A DNA stretch of 64,000 nucleotides, from NCBI RefSeq assembly GCF_004664715.2, contig NC_051064.1, positions 113,942,240 through 114,006,239 on the forward strand, given 5' to 3'. The stretch's first letter is position 1. The number at the start of each line of letters is the position of its first letter. Made by a program: the position numbers and the translations under genes. The DNA comes from Peromyscus leucopus (lineage: Eukaryota > Chordata > Mammalia > Rodentia > Cricetidae). This document shows, piece after piece, positions 1-12,265 of the stretch. The notes beneath the pieces were generated by a model that was given only the letters and a program-made list of their open reading frames with translations, made no database searches and was not told where the DNA came from.

Positions 1-890
1 ATGAGAATCAATGCAAAATCTCATAGTTCTGTTTGAAGTCATAGAAGGTCTTCATTACATGCTGATTTCCCTTAATGTTTTTTCTTCAATTTAGATTGTT
101 TTTAACACCTGTATTTAGTGTAGTCCCTGTTGTACATAGATTTGACTTAAGAAGTAGATGGAAAAGCAGAATTACAGAAATGAATGTCTGTTCAGGATAT
201 AGGATTCCAGTTAGATAAAAGTAGGAAGAAGCTAGTCTAACAATCCATGGAATGATTTTTATGGTGCTACATTCTACATATACATACATGAGTCTAACGG
301 AACAAACTAAAGCCAAAAAGTTTACTTTGTAATGTGGACCACGTTATACAGAAGAACCATTTAGAAAATTAAAGTGAAATGCATAATTCTAAAGCAACAA
401 TAAAAGGCTCTACTTTACAGAGCTTTAAACTACTGATGTACTGAATTTCCTTCTGTAGTAAGATTGCTTTTGTAGTTGATTGCATGTCAAATAAAAACTC
501 AGTTCTATGAGGACTCATAAAAAGCAATTTATTTTAACTTAAGGTGCATCATGCAAATGAATTACAAAGTTACAAGGAGATGAAAGGAGTTCATTATGAG
601 TTTCAAAAACTCCATTTCCATTTCCATCCTTAAAAAGTTCTTGGAAGGGATACCTACATAAGTATATTTTAGGCTATCACATTTTATGATTCTCCATTCT
701 TTTTAAAGTGAACTGGTCAACCATCTTCCTCAAACTCTCCCTATTTTCTTGCAGGTTTGGCAAGTGAACCTCCGTTGATGAGGATCAAATTCAGTTGACT
801 GCTTTCTCCCTTAGATTAGTGCACTTTTTTGTATTAGTGAAGGATTACTTCAATTTTAGCAGATTTATTTAATTTACATCTGTTCTCTGT
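1..890. other. AT-rich DNA, no gene or repeat recognised
   Basis: No repeat family or coding region recognised. The short open frames here lack domain-like composition and any plausible start or splice context. Confidence 0.4.
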
Positions 891-896
891 TATTCC

Positions 897-1128
897 AGAT
901 ATATCATATATAGTAAGTTAAATATATATATGTATAACTATATATACACATATATGCACATATATGTATATAAGTGTGTTAACTATATAGTGTCAGTCCA
1001 TATAGTTAGTCTATACAGTCTCTCTCTATAAAACAGTAATATATATTAATTACTACATAATAACTAATATATATATATATATTAGTTAACTGTATATATA
1101 ATAAGTAACCACTCTCCCTCCCTCTCCC

Positions 1129-1170
<42 letters not shown>

Positions 1171-1210
1171 CATATATAGTTAAGTTAACTCTATCCCATA
1201 ACACATAAAT
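897..1210. repeat. AT-rich low-complexity tract with (AT)n
   Basis: Alternating TA/CA-like dinucleotides throughout, including a pure (AT)n run at about 1131-1168 preceded by a short pyrimidine tract. Confidence 0.85.
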
Positions 1211-1410
1211 ATTAATATTGTGTTATACATTTAGAATTTCATGGATATAAGTCCCTTCAGAGTTCAGGCTTGAGGTTAGAGGGGACTCCATGCCAGCTAG
1301 TCTCTGTAGGATTAGTTCTTCTGAAGGTGCCTTCATGTCTGTCTCTTTGTATCATTCTCATCCTTTGCCCCTTTACACTAAGGAACTATGTGGTTGAAAC
1401 CTTTACTTTT

Positions 1411-1576
1411 TGTTTTTGTTTTTGTTTTTGTTTTTCGAGACAGGGTTTCTCTGTGTAGCTTTGCGCCTTTCCTGGAACTCACTTGGTAGCCCAGACTGGC
1501 CTCGAACTCACAGAGATCCGCCTGCCTCTGCCTCCCAAGTGCTGGGACTAAAGACGTGCACCACCACCGCACGGCT
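1411..1576 (-). mobile_element. B1 SINE, young cricetid-type copy
   Basis: A 7SL-derived SINE read on the minus strand; its tail appears on the plus strand as a (TTTTTG)n-like run. The body has the segment AGCTTTGCGCCTTTCCTGG (plus strand), seen in the other young B1 copies here. It is flanked by a perfect 15-bp target site duplication, GAAACCTTTACTTTT, at 1396-1410 and 1577-1591. That marks an intact, fairly recent L1-mediated insertion. Open frames across it are translated SINE. Confidence 0.95.
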
Positions 1577-1591
1577 GAAACCTTTACTTTT

Positions 1592-2015
1592 CAAAGTCAA
1601 CTGCCTTGATCCTATCATAGAATTCATAGAGCATTTTCCTTCACGGCATGGTATTCCCCCAGGTAACTTCCCTAGTCATAACCAAATCACTTCTTAGGCT
1701 TGAAAGGATAGACCTGTCACTTATTTTTTTTTCTGCTGTACTACTACCTCTCTGTATATGGCCTGGACTTAGAATACATTATACATAGGGTGAATACATT
1801 AGCTAGAGTGTATCAATTCATCATGGAGCAGTGTATTTTATATTTGTGATTTTTATAATTTTTCAGCCTTATTATTTAAATTGTCATATTCAATGTCCCA
1901 ATGTTTTGTGTCTTCCTTTTTTTGGAAGGTGGTAATTTAAGTGTGAATCAACTACCCTACATGTCTATATAAGAACAAATTATAGTGAACACACTGAATT
2001 TTTACCACATAGGAG
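1592..2015. other. No feature recognised
   Basis: AT-rich sequence after the B1 right-hand target duplication. No repeat or coding region recognised. Confidence 0.35.
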
Positions 2016-2017
2016 GT

Positions 2018-2180
2018 CATCCTTCTTTTCTATATACTTCACATGATCTTCCCCAAAGTCTTTAAATAACCTTAATGGGTAAAAACTATTATGAGATTGG
2101 AGGTCAGTAAAGCTAAACACTTTACCTAAGGTCTCATTCCTTAACTAGCAGAAGTAGTTCAGAGACTGGACTCTTAACCA
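2018..2180 (-). mobile_element. MIR-like ancient SINE
   Basis: On the plus strand it reads like reverse-complement MIR: a counterpart of the 'gaggtcagtaaagctaa...ctagcagaagtagttcagagactggactc' core, interrupted by substitutions. Heavily diverged, consistent with a pre-rodent insertion. Confidence 0.55.
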
Positions 2181-2194
2181 AACAACACATGCTC

Positions 2195-2345
2195 ACATAT
2201 ATATCACCTGGCTTCCATGGCAAGCTCATAATTATTCGTATTTTACTAATGAGAAAATAGTGATTTTTTTTCTTGGAAAATGATGATGATGAATGATGAA
2301 TCACATAGCTGCTAAGATGTAGAACTTGGATATGAACCAAGGTTA
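2195..2345 (-). mobile_element. MIR-like ancient SINE, second copy
   Basis: Next to the previous MIR in the same orientation. Reads through 'tactaatgagaaaatag', a TGATGA-rich patch, then 'cacatagctgctaag' and 'cttggatatgaacc', all counterparts of the reverse-complement MIR core. Confidence 0.5.
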
Positions 2346-3320
2346 TTGCCTTAAAATTTAGAAAATCCCCACCAAACTATAGTTGGTTTTTCAAATTTAA
2401 ACCTATGGAATAACTTTCCATTTGACTTAGATACAGATATGTAAATGTGTGTAAGTGTGGATTCACATTTATATTGTCATTTATATTTTTTTTACCATAT
2501 GTGTAAATAAATTATCATATGGATCATATAGTTGTATAAGCATATATATATGCAACAGCATATGGCAATATTTGGAAAAGATAATTTTTTTCTATTGTGT
2601 TTAATGAATATTATAATTATATGATCAAAATTTATTTGATTGGAAGGTTGGTATTTTTGGCATGATTTATTGATTAATATAGGTGTGACCTAGTTTAACT
2701 ATATGATATATTTTTTTAATGGCAAAGTGCATGTAATATTTCTCTGTGCAGTCTCTTTTTCTGAGGGGTATTGGGGTAGAGTAGAAAGATAGAATTTTGC
2801 ATCCTATGATCCACTTTTAAATATGGATTTTACTGCTAACTTTAAATGAATTATTTCTACCTAACTTCTTTTTCTAAGTCTCAATACTTTAATCCATTAC
2901 AGAGAAGTGCTTTTCTGACCTTTAGGCTTTCTCTCTCTAATTTGGTTTTCACAGTTGTTGAAGAGATAGTTATAAAATACTATCCAGATCATTAAGCTCC
3001 TTATAATCCATCTCTCATTTTCCTTTGCTTTCAGAGAATTAAATTTCTTTATCCCAAGTGCACTTTAAAGCCTGACTTTTTTATTTTATCCATATGCAAT
3101 GTTCTTTTTCCTCATACATTTGAGTGGTACTTCAGACCAAGTTCACCTATTTATTAACAAGTCAAGTTTATAATCTAGATTCCATAATACAAAGTTTAAT
3201 GTTTTTCTATTTGAACATCATCTCCAATTAGTGAACATATAGAAGTAATGTATTATTGAATTTTATTCTAGTTACTAATCTCAAGCATGTTTTCTATTTG
3301 ATCTCATATTGTATAATAAG
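2346..3320. other. No gene; no repeat confidently recognised
   Basis: AT-rich sequence with several TATATA and poly-T patches. No coding region or repeat family could be supported. Confidence 0.35.
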
Positions 3321-3534
3321 GATACATTGATGAATATTTATTTAGTAGCACTATACTAGGTACTAAATAACACAAGACTCATTTCTTTCACTGAAGACTT
3401 TCAAATTATAGTATGAAGAACAATAAAAGTAAACCAAATGATTCTGAGGTAGATTTGACCATCTTCTCTGAAATAATGGACTACTTATCAGAGAAGAGGT
3501 AAGCATAGTTGTTGAGCTGTTCAAGGAGTAGGAA

Positions 3535-3700
3535 AGAACATAGAATTGGTAATACTGAATCTGATTTCAAGCTTGCTATTAACTTTTTACATGAATTTAG
3601 ATAAACCATTTATCATTCTAGTTTTCAGTTTATCCACCAGAAGCAAGATATTGAACTAGAAATAGATAATTCATAAGGCTAAATTAAATGATCTTTTAGA
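3535..3700 (+). mobile_element. MIR-like ancient SINE
   Basis: Plus-strand order matches MIR: 'gaatctgatttcaagc', then 'aactttttacatgaatttagataaacc', then a 'tagttttcagtttatcca' stretch (the MIR counterpart is cctcagtttcctcatct). Confidence 0.5.
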
Positions 3701-3717
3701 ATAACAACTGTAATTAG

Positions 3718-3905
3718 TTGAGTGTTTCCTATACACCAGATACTATTTAAAATATGTTACATACATCCAATCCTCATCTGAACCCATGAAATGTATGCTC
3801 TTATTATCAATCTCATAACATATATTAAGAGTCTAAGATAGGGAGAGGTTAAGGAAGTGATGAATTTGTTATTCAACCTAGTCTTGGTATGTCTGGAACT
3901 GTACT
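3718..3905 (-). mobile_element. MIR-like ancient SINE, opposite orientation
   Basis: Starts with 'ttgagtgtttcctatacacc' (reverse-complement MIR: gagcgcttactatgtgcc). It continues through 'tacatccaatcctcatctg' and 'gggagaggttaaggaag', the expected reverse MIR order. Confidence 0.6.
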
Positions 3906-4424
3906 ATCTCCAACCCCCTACATTTTTAATGGCTTCTTTGAGATGCTAGCTCTTGAGTAGTAGTGTTCAATTAATTAACTACAAGGAGACTGGAGCATTA
4001 AGCTTGCTGTAGATCATTTGATCATATTTTTTTACATTTTAATTTACAAATTGTAAACAGTGTGGGCTTATTTCATTATATACATATATGGGAACATATA
4101 TTAATTTTTTTCTTAGCCTCAATAACCATCATTCCTCATTCTATATAATGATACTTCAAAATGTTTAAGATGAAGATGCTATGGTGCAATTTGATGATGA
4201 CCTTTTAAATTTTACAGATTAGAATATTCCATTTCTAGTATTAAGCTGTGGTTAATAATCTAGTTAAACAGATCTTATCAAAATAAAGTGAATGGTAGAT
4301 TTTTATTTTTCTCATATATTTTCCATTTACTCATCAACTCATAAAACTTAAAATTGAAATTAATTCCTTCCATGCTATTAATGTGGGTTGAATATAATTC
4401 TGTACTCCATGAACTTATACATAG

Positions 4425-4427
<3 letters not shown>

Positions 4428-4469
<42 letters not shown>
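4428..4469. repeat. (CA)n microsatellite
   Basis: About 21 uninterrupted CA units directly before a decayed B1. The alternating CV/TH peptides encoded here are artefacts. Confidence 0.95.
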
Positions 4470-4471
<2 letters not shown>

Positions 4472-4479
4472 GCATACGG

Positions 4480-4593
4480 TTTTTTTGAGATGGGGGTCTC
4501 AGTATGTATCCTGGCTGTTCTGGAATTCAGAGAGGTATACTTCCCTCTGCTTCTCAAGTTCTGGAATTAAAGGCATGTACCACCATACCCAGG
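4480..4593 (-). mobile_element. B1 SINE, degraded
   Basis: The B1 minus-strand order is recognisable: TTTTTTGAGATGGGGGTCTC, then 'tggctgttctggaattc', 'ctctgcttctcaagttctgg' and 'aaggcatgtaccacca'. It is of the classic body type with many substitutions. Confidence 0.8.
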
Positions 4594-4696
4594 TTGCCAA
4601 TGCCACTTGATAGTACAGGCCAGTATTTAACTATCTTCTTCAATTACAGGAATGTGATATTTAAAGGGGTAAATAAGAAGTGACTTTTTTGACCTC

Positions 4697-4785
4697 CCCA
4701 GGGTATGATCTGGGGTTTGAATTTAGGACTTCTGATTCTAAAGTTAACACTTCTTTCCTTATACCATTGTGCTGCCTCTGCATTA
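4697..4785 (-). mobile_element. MIR/MIR3-like fragment
   Basis: The reverse complement reads like a MIR 5' half: a counterpart of 'gaatcagaagtcctaaattc' followed by AAACCCCAG. Short and diverged. Confidence 0.5.
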
Positions 4786-6020
4786 TCCAGATATTATTTT
4801 ATTCAAGCCTGTACAGATCAGACACACTGTAGTTGTGGCTGCAGGCTGGCCCCAAGATTAGGGTTGCTGAATCTGCCTCACACTTGACTAGATCCAGTAA
4901 AAGAGAAGCCAGTTTTATTCTCAGTAAGAAGACACACTCAGTGCTAGGTCAGAACCACGGAGAGATCCGTGTGAGTTTTGAGGGATTTTGGGTTTTTTTT
5001 TTCCCCTTATCCTTTGCAGCTATGCTTCACCTTCAGGGATAAGCAAAGGACTGAACAATTAGATCAAGCCTGCTTCATATTTGCTAGGAGGACAACTCTT
5101 CATTTATATTCATGTGTAAATCATTCTAAGAGTTGAAAATTGGAATCTTCTTGTTTAATTAATGTCTTTTTTAAAAAATCATCCTAAGGCCACATAAACA
5201 ACATAGATAACTTTAGGGCAAAGCACATCTATTTTACTCAGTGCTATATGAGTGGTTCTTGGAATTTTGTAAATAGCCAATAAATATTTATTCAGTAAAT
5301 CATGAATTCATGCAAATGGCTTAGCTTTGGACTCTGTTCAGGGTTCTTTTACTTATCAAATATCATCAAATCATATCACTCAGAGAGATGATAAGAAAGG
5401 ACACTCCAGCTGTGTCCTTTCATGACCAAAATTCTTGAGAGTCTCGTAAGTGTACTAGAGCTACCTTCCATCCACCTTCAATCTCCAACACTCTGTCCTC
5501 AGGTATCTGTGTCCAGTGCTCAACCGGACTTACTTTCCTGACAAACTTTGAGATACCTTTTATCTACCCATGGATCATGCATTCCAGATATTTTCAATCA
5601 CCTCTCTTGCTCTCTGCTCTTGTAGGCAATATTATCTCTTCATTTCCCTTTTATTTTTCAATCTATTCTTTCCAATTGTGCTTCTCTGGCTTCTTTTCTT
5701 TTGTGTCATTTTAAGTGTTAGAATTTCTTAAGTTTTCACCCTAATATCACCACACAATCTCTGTTATTTTCATTTACATTTTTAATAGCCATGACTTCAC
5801 TATTATCTACAAACTATTACCTGTTGAATATAACACTTTCTCTTAGATAGTCTTATAGTTTTTAAGCTCACCTTTCTGAATTCCTGCTAGCCAGGTGAGA
5901 AGACAGAAGGAGGACATTCTTTTGATTAGAAACTTAATGGTGGGAAAGCTTTCCAACTGCTTTAGTGTGGGCATGAATAGGGGCATTTATATGCTGGATA
6001 TTTATGCATCTTCTGCTTTT
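4786..6020. other. No gene recognised
   Basis: AT-rich sequence. Short open frames near 4833-5042 and 5895-6110 have no recognisable domain; the second runs into an LTR remnant. Confidence 0.35.
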
Positions 6021-6024
6021 CAGA

Positions 6025-6310
6025 TATTGAAATTGAATCCTCAAGAGTTATGGAGTTTGGAAGCAGGACATTTGGGAGATGATAAGGTCATAAACATGCG
6101 GTTCTCATGAGTAGGGTAATGCCTTTTTAAACAGAACCCTGGGAGTTGTATGTCATTGGAATATACAAAAAAGATGGCTGTATATAACCTGAGATCTCTC
6201 ACCAATATCTAGCCACACTCGACTCTGAGCTTTGATTTCCAGCATTTAAAACTACAATAAATAAATTTCTCTTTTGTGTAAGCTACTTAGTTTATGGTCC
6301 ATTTATAGAG
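6025..6310 (+). mobile_element. MaLR-type LTR (MLT1-like), degraded
   Basis: The order matches MLT1/MaLR LTRs: 'gaattgaatcctcaagag', 'catttgggagatgataagg', a 'ctcatgagtagggtaatgcc' counterpart, then 'aataaatttctcttttgtg' and 'agctacttagtttatggt' near the 3' end. No coding content is supported. Confidence 0.6.
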
Positions 6311-6668
6311 GCCTAAATGATTGAGAAGCATCAGTTTGATCTTACTCTACATGTGTCTGTGAAAAGAAAACTACCATACAATAGATACCTAATTAGCATA
6401 TTTGATTGGGTATATGAGTGAATGAGCAAATTACAGGAAATGAGGATTCATCATTGTCATAGTTATCATCATAAGGTGTGGAAGAGCTAGCTTATCAGAT
6501 GCATCAGAGTCTAAAGGATTATTTAGTTCAGTTCACATTGTATGTGTGTGAACTATCATCTAAGACAATGAAGAGGTCTGTTTAGACTGTCTGTATCTGT
6601 GTGTATATGCTTGTTTATGTGTGCATATGCACATGAATTTGTGTATACATGTCCATGTGTGTATGCAC

Positions 6669-6671
<3 letters not shown>

Positions 6672-6720
<49 letters not shown>
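6672..6720. repeat. (TG)n microsatellite
   Basis: About 24 TG units abutting the left edge of a minus-strand B4 SINE. Rodent B4 tails are CA-rich on the sense strand, so the array probably grew from the SINE tail. Confidence 0.95.
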
Positions 6721-6725
<5 letters not shown>

Positions 6726-6972
6726 AGAGGTCGATTTCAGATGCCTTCAATTGCTCTCCACTGTAATTTTTGATACAATGTTTCTCATTCAATCTGTAGT
6801 TCAGTGATTGGCTAGGCTGACTGGCCAGAAAGTCCCTAGGACTCTCTTGTCTGACTCCTCAGTACTGGGATTGCAGGTGTGTGATACTCAGTTTTATACA
6901 TGGGTTTTGGGGACCCAGTTTGGTCCTATACTTTTGTGGCAAGCACTCTACTCACTGAGACAGTTTTAACAG
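6721..6972 (-). mobile_element. B4 SINE (ID-B1 composite)
   Basis: On the plus strand: 'gattggctaggctgactggcc', then a 'tactgggattgcaggtgtg' B1-like part, then 'gcaagcactctactcactgag', the reverse of the tRNA-derived head. This is the reverse order of a B4 element. Confidence 0.7.
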
Positions 6973-7970
6973 GATGTTCAAACTTTTTCACTGGTAAGAA
7001 AAGTAACAAGAGAGCTAGAACATAGTTACACTGTCTCAACCCCATTACCCAAATCTCTTGTGACTTTGAGATTATTTTACCCTCTTATTAATTGGCAGTA
7101 ACGTAACAGAGAAGAAAATTTTTAGAAATTAATCTCACATTACATGCTTGATAAAATTGTTAATATATGTATGTATACATGTATATATACATGAGCACAC
7201 ACAAATACATACACATACACACACATAGTACATATTATACTAACTTTGGCATAAAGGAGCTGCTCCCTGACCTTTTTCCATTAATAGTCCTGTGCCCCTT
7301 AAACACCTAGGTTAGGACAAATCTGGAACCTTGTAATTATGCTGATCTAAACAGCAATTGGTTTTTAAAAACCGTAGGAGGAAAATATCATGGGAAGAAA
7401 GTTGAGAGCATATTGTCTTCAGCATGAGCAGAAACTGAAAATAGATTGCTGCATTCGAGTTTCTAGTCGTGCTTGGGAATGTGCCGACTGAGCACAACAC
7501 GGCCCCATCCTGGGGCTCTGCCAGCTCTGCCCTCCCTATGTGTAGCACAGGTACATCTGTGCTCATGGTCCAACTTGTGAATTTAAAAGTGGTTCAAGCA
7601 CAGTTGGATTCAATAGGAATTATAGAGGGAACCGCAGAAAGACCTAGGACTCCTGGATGAGGTTCCTGTATGTCAGGACTCAAGCATCACTGGCATCTTC
7701 AGAGAATGCCTAGGATGTTAACCTACTTTTAGGAAGAAATGCCCTCATTGCTATGCTTGTCTTTTTTCCTGCCTATCCACTGCCTCTGTCAAACTTGAAC
7801 TCTCCCAATTGGAGTTTAAGTCTCTGAGATTGGTATATTTTTAGTCTAAAATTTTGAACTATAAGCTATGTAGAGAAGTTGAAATAGTTTTAAAGAAAAT
7901 TGGAACTTCATTATTAAGAGGAAGTGAAAGTTGTGTTTATTGGTTATACTAATATTTTGGGTTTTTTAAA
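6973..7970. other. Mixed low-complexity and unrecognised DNA
   Basis: An AT/CA-rich tract lies at about 7145-7240. Two opposed short open frames (7312-7566 minus, 7469-7660 plus) overlap; neither shows a recognisable domain. Confidence 0.35.
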
Positions 7971-7972
7971 TT

Positions 7973-8112
7973 AATGTTTTTCAGGGAAGGCCAATGTTTG
8001 ATGAAATGTCTTTCCCCATATCTCAGCTTGCTTCAAACTTATGAACGCTCTTTCTGCCTCAGTCTCCCAAGTGATTGGATTATAGACATAAACTACTCCA
8101 TCAGACTCCTCT
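7973..8112 (-). mobile_element. B1 SINE, strongly degraded
   Basis: Residual B1 reverse-orientation blocks: 'gcctcagtctcccaagtga', then 'ggattatagacataaactact' (from ggattaaaggcgtgcgccacc). The 5' half is barely readable. Confidence 0.55.
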
Positions 8113-9855
8113 CTTGTTTATTTACTGATTTTTCTTGTAATTATTTAAATAGGTACTGTATTTTACAAATAGCTAGGTGATAATAACATTCTATTTAAAA
8201 ATCTTTAGGAATACTGTGAAGATCTTGATTCTTACACTAAGATTTTAAATGGAGGCCTGTCTGACTTATGCTTTACTAAGAATTTCCCAAATCTTTATTC
8301 TGTCTTCCTTACTTCCTAGTTGATCCGTATTCATGGCCTCTGCAGTGTGTCTGACCCCATATTCTCTAAATAAATGCTAATAATATGCTTCCAGACTCTT
8401 TCTCTTTTCTTTCTCTGAGCTCTCTCTAAAGGCATCTGTTTTTTCTCTCTCCTCTTGTTTGTAGGTAGATTGCATGACATTGTTCAGGGTCTCAGAATAT
8501 CACTATTTGAGTAATATCTTCCCCCAAATATTCTTTAGATACAAATTGAATAAGTTTAAGATATAGCCACTTGACCTCCATATTTCATGGTGTATAACAG
8601 TGTTAGAAAGGTCCATGTGTAATTTATATACACTGATTTTATTACTTAGATGATTTGGTAGAATAAATGAGAAAGTAGGCCCAGAATGAAGGCAGAACAA
8701 GGACCAGAGAGAGGAATAATTGACAGAACAAGAAAGAATTTGTAGTGAGAGGATTGAGTTTTAGGCCCCTGGCACATGTGACATTGGGTTTGTTGATTAG
8801 CTTTTTCCCATCTCAATTCCCCATCTGACTATAAGGAAACTTGCCTGAATGTTCAGGTTCTCATAAGGATAGTGTGAGATTGATAAAGACCTAGATATCA
8901 AAGTATTTATGGCTTCCAAAGAGCTTTAAAGTTGCAGGTTATTAGCAAAGATAAATTTATTCTGCATTTTACAAGTAATAGATTTTATCTACAATTTTTC
9001 TTCTTTTTGCTTATTTCTCAATATTTTGGTTCATAAATTAATATTATATTGATAAACTCTCCTCTTCTCATGTTATCATCAGGGTTTAGGCCTGTGTTTG
9101 GAAAAAGCATTCTCTTGCCTGCTGCTGTAACTCTGAAATCAGGTACAGTAATATAACCCTAAAACTGGAGCACAATTTGATAAGCCAAAATAAACCAAGA
9201 GTTGAATGTGAGCATGAGTTGGGAATGTGACCCATGAGAGTCTATAACCTAATACAATACAAGTTAGGCATAGGCTGAGGCAATTTTATGGTATAAGTCT
9301 GCAGCCAGATATTTGTAGGCACATTAATCAATGGCCTGAGCTATTGAAGACACATAATAGTATGATGTTTTCTTTTTGATATGTTGCATCTTGTTATCAG
9401 ACTGCCCTTCACTTTCTGAGATGATGAGGGCCATAGTGCTTTGGGGGCATAAGTTTATAGTGACTTAAAGCAATATATATGTATATTGATTATATAATAT
9501 TAGATATCCTATGTTAAATAGTATATATTCAATATACATACATAACACACACACATATGCTGCCTTTTCTTTTAGTTTCTTCACTATTGTGGTTAATGAA
9601 AAGTCATGAAATAACTAACCTCATCTATTTCCTTTAGAAGGAGCTCTTTGCCTTGGAGATCTATCATCTCAGGTATAATTTCTCTTTCTTATTGCTTGTC
9701 AACATATCTATATGCATTTGGGTTCTCTAAAGATGCAGAACAAGTAGGGCATGTGAAAAATAAAAAGAACAAGGAGACTGGCAGGTACCAAATCTGCACT
9801 GAGGACTGACAGGCTGACGACCAAGAAGAGCCAATGTGAGAAGTTCAGTTCACGT
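8113..9855. other. No gene; no repeat confidently recognised
   Basis: AT-rich, with a TA/CA low-complexity patch near 9470-9560. No coding region supported. Confidence 0.3.
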
Positions 9856-9860
9856 TTTGT

Positions 9861-10034
9861 GGGTGGTGGTGGTGGTGGTGGTGGTGGTGGTGGTGCACAT
9901 CTCAAATCTTAATACTGAGCACTCAAGAGGCAGCGGCAGGCAGATCTCTGAGATCAAGCCAGCCTAGTCTACAGAATTAGTTCTAGGACAGCCAGAGCTA
10001 CACAGAGAAACCCTGTCTCAAAAACACCAAAAAG
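9861..10034 (+). mobile_element. B1 SINE with expanded GGT repeat in its head
   Basis: B1 sense order: GGTGGT head, 'gcacatctcaaatcttaata', 'aggcaggcagatctctgag', 'agagctacacagagaaaccc', 'tgtctcaaaaacacc'. The classic body (GGACAGCCAGAGCTACACAG) differs from the young variant elsewhere. The usual GTGGTGGTG of the head has grown to about 11 GGT units at 9862-9894. On the minus strand this gives a polyproline open frame with no biological support. Confidence 0.9.
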
Positions 10035-10479
10035 CGGGTGGGGGCAAGTTTTTCTTTTATTAGTGGAAACTGAAGTTTTGTTCAATTTATGCCTTCAACT
10101 AATTAGATGAGGCCCCACATACATTATGGGAAATAATCTGATTACTTAAAATTCACAGATTGAGATGTTAATCTCATTCAAAAATGTTCTTTTAAAGAGA
10201 ATTTTGTATACTATAATCTGCACATATATAGAGAGTAACATTGCATTTTTTTAAGATGTTCATGTTTGTATATGTATCATTTTGAGTAAAATATGGAGAA
10301 ATGAATGTCCAGATACAAGGAAATATTATCAATAATCTTCCCAGAGAAAAGTTTTTATTACTGTTTTAGGACTTCTATTCTAGACTTTTAAAATCACAGT
10401 TCTACAGTTGAGTTGCTGTAACGTGCATTATTTTGTATTCTGAGTTATCATTTACTATTATTACATAAACATTTATTCT

Positions 10480-10735
10480 TTTTGAAATCTATAGAAATAA
10501 CACCATTTTATTTTATATTAATTTAATAATTTATGTAGACTAGTTTGATTGATGATTGAAATTACTGCCAATTTTCTGTATTCTAAACAATGCTTCAATG
10601 AACATATTCTTGAACATAAATCTCTACTTTATTTTGTTTTATATCATATTTCTAAATAAGATCAATAGGTCTGGGAGAATGGACATTTTACTAAATGCCA
10701 CATTAACTTAAATAGGATGATCAGAGCTGTAGGCT
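10480..10735 (-). mobile_element. Old L1 (L1M-type) ORF2 3' fragment
   Basis: The plus strand resembles the antisense of an L1 ORF2 end: 'ctaaacaatgcttcaatgaa', 'catattcttgaacataaat', 'ctgggagaatggacattt'. Highly diverged. Confidence 0.45.
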
Positions 10736-11339
10736 TAAGTTATTATTGAGTTTTCCTTTCCCATTACCAGTAAAATCTGTGTCCTATTAGAAAGAGAAGA
10801 GATATAAGAGCAACTGCAAAATAATCAAGTCTCTAGAACAGTTTTCTCATGATAATTTGCTGAACTTCTAATAGTTTTTATTTATTTCAGCTCATTTTCC
10901 TGGAGTGTTTACTGTTCTTCATGGATACTTTTAGCAGGCAATATTGCTTAGAAAGATTACATTAACCAGATTTTGGACATTGCTGATATGTTACAGTTGT
11001 TTAGGCAAAGAACAAAAGATTGACTAAAGGATGGTAGCTGTTATGAGAAATACTTACACAGATATAGGCTTTGATTTATCAATAAGCATTTCCTTAATTG
11101 AATCTCCCTTTTTCCTCTAATAGAATGCTTTAAAATGTGCAGATAATTGAGAAAATTTGGGTGTGAGAGGGTCTCCTGTAATCTTTGAATGCAGTGTTGT
11201 ATTTTGAAACATTCTGACAGAAAGACAGAAAAAATATAGCAAACATGTTTGGATTTGTTTCTTTCTTCATAAAAAGGGAAGAGAAAATTAAAATGGTTTA
11301 AAAATTGCTTCCTTTTTCCTTCTCACTTTTCATTAGTTC

Positions 11340-11480
11340 TTTGAGAATTTAAAATACTATATTTTGATCATATTCACTCATTCCTCCAACTCCTCTCAAA
11401 TCCACCCCACTTCCTTACCCAGCAGGGACTCTCCAACCTTCTTACATGTCTCAGAGACCCAGCTATGTTTCCAAGCAGGG
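11340..11480 (-). mobile_element. Rodent L1 (Lx-type) 3' end fragment
   Basis: Contains the antisense 3'-terminal signature: TATTTTGATCATATTCACTC, then 'ctccaactcctctcaaatcc' and 'accccacttccttaccc'. Short, with no TSD sought. Confidence 0.5.
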
Positions 11481-11639
11481 AGGATGGAAATATTAAGTAT
11501 CTTTAGCCTCTAGCTACAGAAGACCCATGGATCTGTTCAGCATCCTTTAACTACCATTCTTTGGGAAGGGGTCCTGGACCATACAAGAATGTTAGCTATG
11601 GATGAGCCTATGAGCTAACCTTCAAGTAGAGTTCCTCCA

Positions 11640-11868
11640 CAGTGTCTGTGTCAAGTTCTCACTTGGCTTCCATCATTTCACGACTATGCCTCAACAAATA
11701 AGCTAAGCCCTTTTCTCACCTAATTCAAGTTCTCGTTTTACTTCCTCCTGTGACTTCCATCAATGATGTATTATGTCCTCAAAATATAAGCTAAACAAAC
11801 CTCTTCCTCCCCCAAGTTGCCTTTGGTGAGAATGCTTTATCACAGCAACAGAAATGAAGTTAGAACAG
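11640..11868 (+). mobile_element. ERVL/MaLR-type rodent LTR, 3' part
   Basis: Ends with the characteristic order 'aagctaaacaaacctcttcc', 'caagttgcctttggtgag', 'tttatcacagcaacagaaat', 'gaagttagaaca'. The 5' part is not recognisable. Confidence 0.6.
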
Positions 11869-12129
11869 AAATTCTGTGGGTAGCTATTTCTGATAACCAC
11901 TAGTATTGGCATTCCTAAGTTAATCTAACCTCTGTATGACTTTCTTCAATATACTGTTCCCTTCTCTACATAGAGAATCTCCATATATTTCTTCACAGAG
12001 GAAATTAGAGCTGTCAGAAAGGCCTTCTCTTTGTATATAATTATATTAGTGATATTTTACATACTCCACAATAACTCCAGTCCTGGGGAGGCCATCTGTA
12101 TTGTGTTTCTACAAGTGTGACTACATAGT

Positions 12130-12265
12130 TATTTTACCCTTCCTAAAATTCTGTTTCTTCATCTGTACAATGGGAAGATAATACACATTGAGTTTTTTCT
12201 GGGCTTATGATGAATATTCAAGATGCTAAGTATGTAAATTGTTGAGCCACGCACTAAGCTACCTT
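12130..12265 (+). mobile_element. MIR ancient SINE
   Basis: MIR sense order: 'ttctgtttcttcatctgtac', 'aatgggaagataatacacat', 'gaatattcaagatgctaagt'. These correspond to the conserved MIR core and 3' part. Confidence 0.7.

Noticed and set aside
4278..4570. CVCV and THTH repeat frames (also near 6556, 14716, 14803 and 59053)
   Set aside because: Translated CA/TG microsatellites.
9708..9905. Polyproline frame on the minus strand
   Set aside because: Comes from the GGT expansion in a B1 head.
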